From Baffinella frigidus (taxonomy: Eukaryota; Cryptophyceae; Cryptomonadales; Baffinellaceae), in the NCBI GenBank assembly GCA_026770585.1, contig MU646315.1:11767-24133 (forward strand): 12,367 nt of DNA, written 5' to 3'. Within the stretch, counting starts at the first letter, position 1. Each line of letters opens with the position of its first letter. Shown piece after piece: positions 12,138 through 12,367 of the stretch. The position numbers were made by a program, and so were the translations under genes. Under the pieces are notes generated by a model. It did not search any database. It was not told where the DNA came from and saw only the letters and a program-made list of their open reading frames with translations.

Positions 12138-12261
12138 CTCGTTGGTGGTGCCGTGACGCACGAAATCGAACGAAACGAAGAGGTCTTGTTTCTCGCCCGC
12201 GTGGAGCTGGTATCCTTTCGGCCCCAGCCAGCACCCACCGCATTGCGGGATAGGCCCACAT
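12138..12261 (-). pseudogene. Exon J copy on the - strand with a 4-base insertion
   Basis: The block follows CATCCCCGCAG and ends GAG|GTATGC. It is 124 bases against 120 for the + copy. The extra four are a GCTG/CTGG duplication in TGCTGGCTGGGG, which moves the frame from MWAYPAMRWVL to GPKGYQLHAGEKQ. The remaining codons give FDFVRHGTTNE. Many silent differences from the + copy show long coding history, so the frameshift is probably recent or a sequencing error near GC-rich bases. Confidence 0.55.
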
Positions 12262-12289
12262 CTGCGGGGATGTTGACCTTCAGCGGATT

Positions 12290-12367
12290 CCCCCCCCCCC
12301 CCCCCCCCGGCGCATGACACCAACGCTCCTGGTTCTTGTAAAGTTCTCACCCCCCCCCCCCCCCCCC
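12290..12367. repeat. Two long poly-C runs at the window end
   Basis: 19 C at 12290-12308 and 18 C at 12350-12367, running to the window edge. On the - strand these lie just upstream of exon J. Real length is uncertain in such runs. Confidence 0.8.

Noticed and set aside
11919-12350. 143-codon - strand gene
   Set aside because: Only the part within 12138-12261 has support as exon J; the rest is the intron and a poly-C-derived glycine run.

Overview
This looks like nuclear DNA from a ciliated eukaryote, most likely a flagellate green alga or similar protist. Degenerate CCCTAAA-type (plant-type telomere) 7-mers are scattered inside the window, introns are short and spliceosomal (GT..AG), and the one gene I can name encodes nephrocystin-4, a ciliary transition-zone protein. 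The repeat-rich style reminds me of large-genome prasinophytes such as Cymbomonas, but that is only an impression. Nothing suggests a bacterial or viral origin.

Region 1 (1-2324): the 3' end of an NPHP4-like gene on the + strand. Five exons (338-424, 954-1004, 1098-1211, 1935-2000, 2244-2324), all joined in phase 0, encode the last 132 residues. The introns hold telomere-like 7-mer tracts, local copies of the gene's own exons, tandem repeats and a 122-bp hairpin element. One exon copy inside intron 3 differs from the real exon at five sites, all synonymous. Another copy lacks intron 4.

Region 2 (2325-4375): a five-unit heat-shock-element-like array, a G-strand telomere-like tract (about 2700-2850), and a GC-rich stretch with a 226-codon Ser/Arg/Ala-rich open frame (3424-4104) of unknown function.

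Region 3 (4376-6020): several unrelated inverted-repeat elements packed together: a 150-bp hairpin with 68-bp arms, a 131-bp element, a 117-bp element, a 147-bp element and a roughly 188-bp element. Between them lies an exon-like sequence at 5420-5492 that is repeated at 5754-5820.

Region 4 (6020-7640): four successive, increasingly decayed copies of one exon-like block, each ending at an AG|GT junction, with (TTC)n tracts and a second copy of the 117-bp element.

Region 5 (7640-12367): scrambled duplicated blocks. Two exon types, here called J and K, occur in the order J then K on the + strand (8001-9434) and again J then K on the - strand (12261-11091), so the region carries an inverted duplication. 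J resembles an Ig-like (MSP/ASH-type) strand pair like that of the NPHP4 exons. Two K copies carry telomere-like tracts flanked by direct repeats of CAGGAGGCTA, while other K copies show the same site without the tract. Six copies of a 105-bp inverted-repeat element fall within 3.3 kb.

Overall, the window is one gene tail plus a dense field of small non-autonomous hairpin elements, exon duplicates and telomere-like tracts. The most interesting signal is that the telomere-like tracts behave like inserted intron sequence, with matching sites lacking them elsewhere in the window. No homology search or fold calculation was run. Family names rest on motif recognition, and hairpins were matched by eye.
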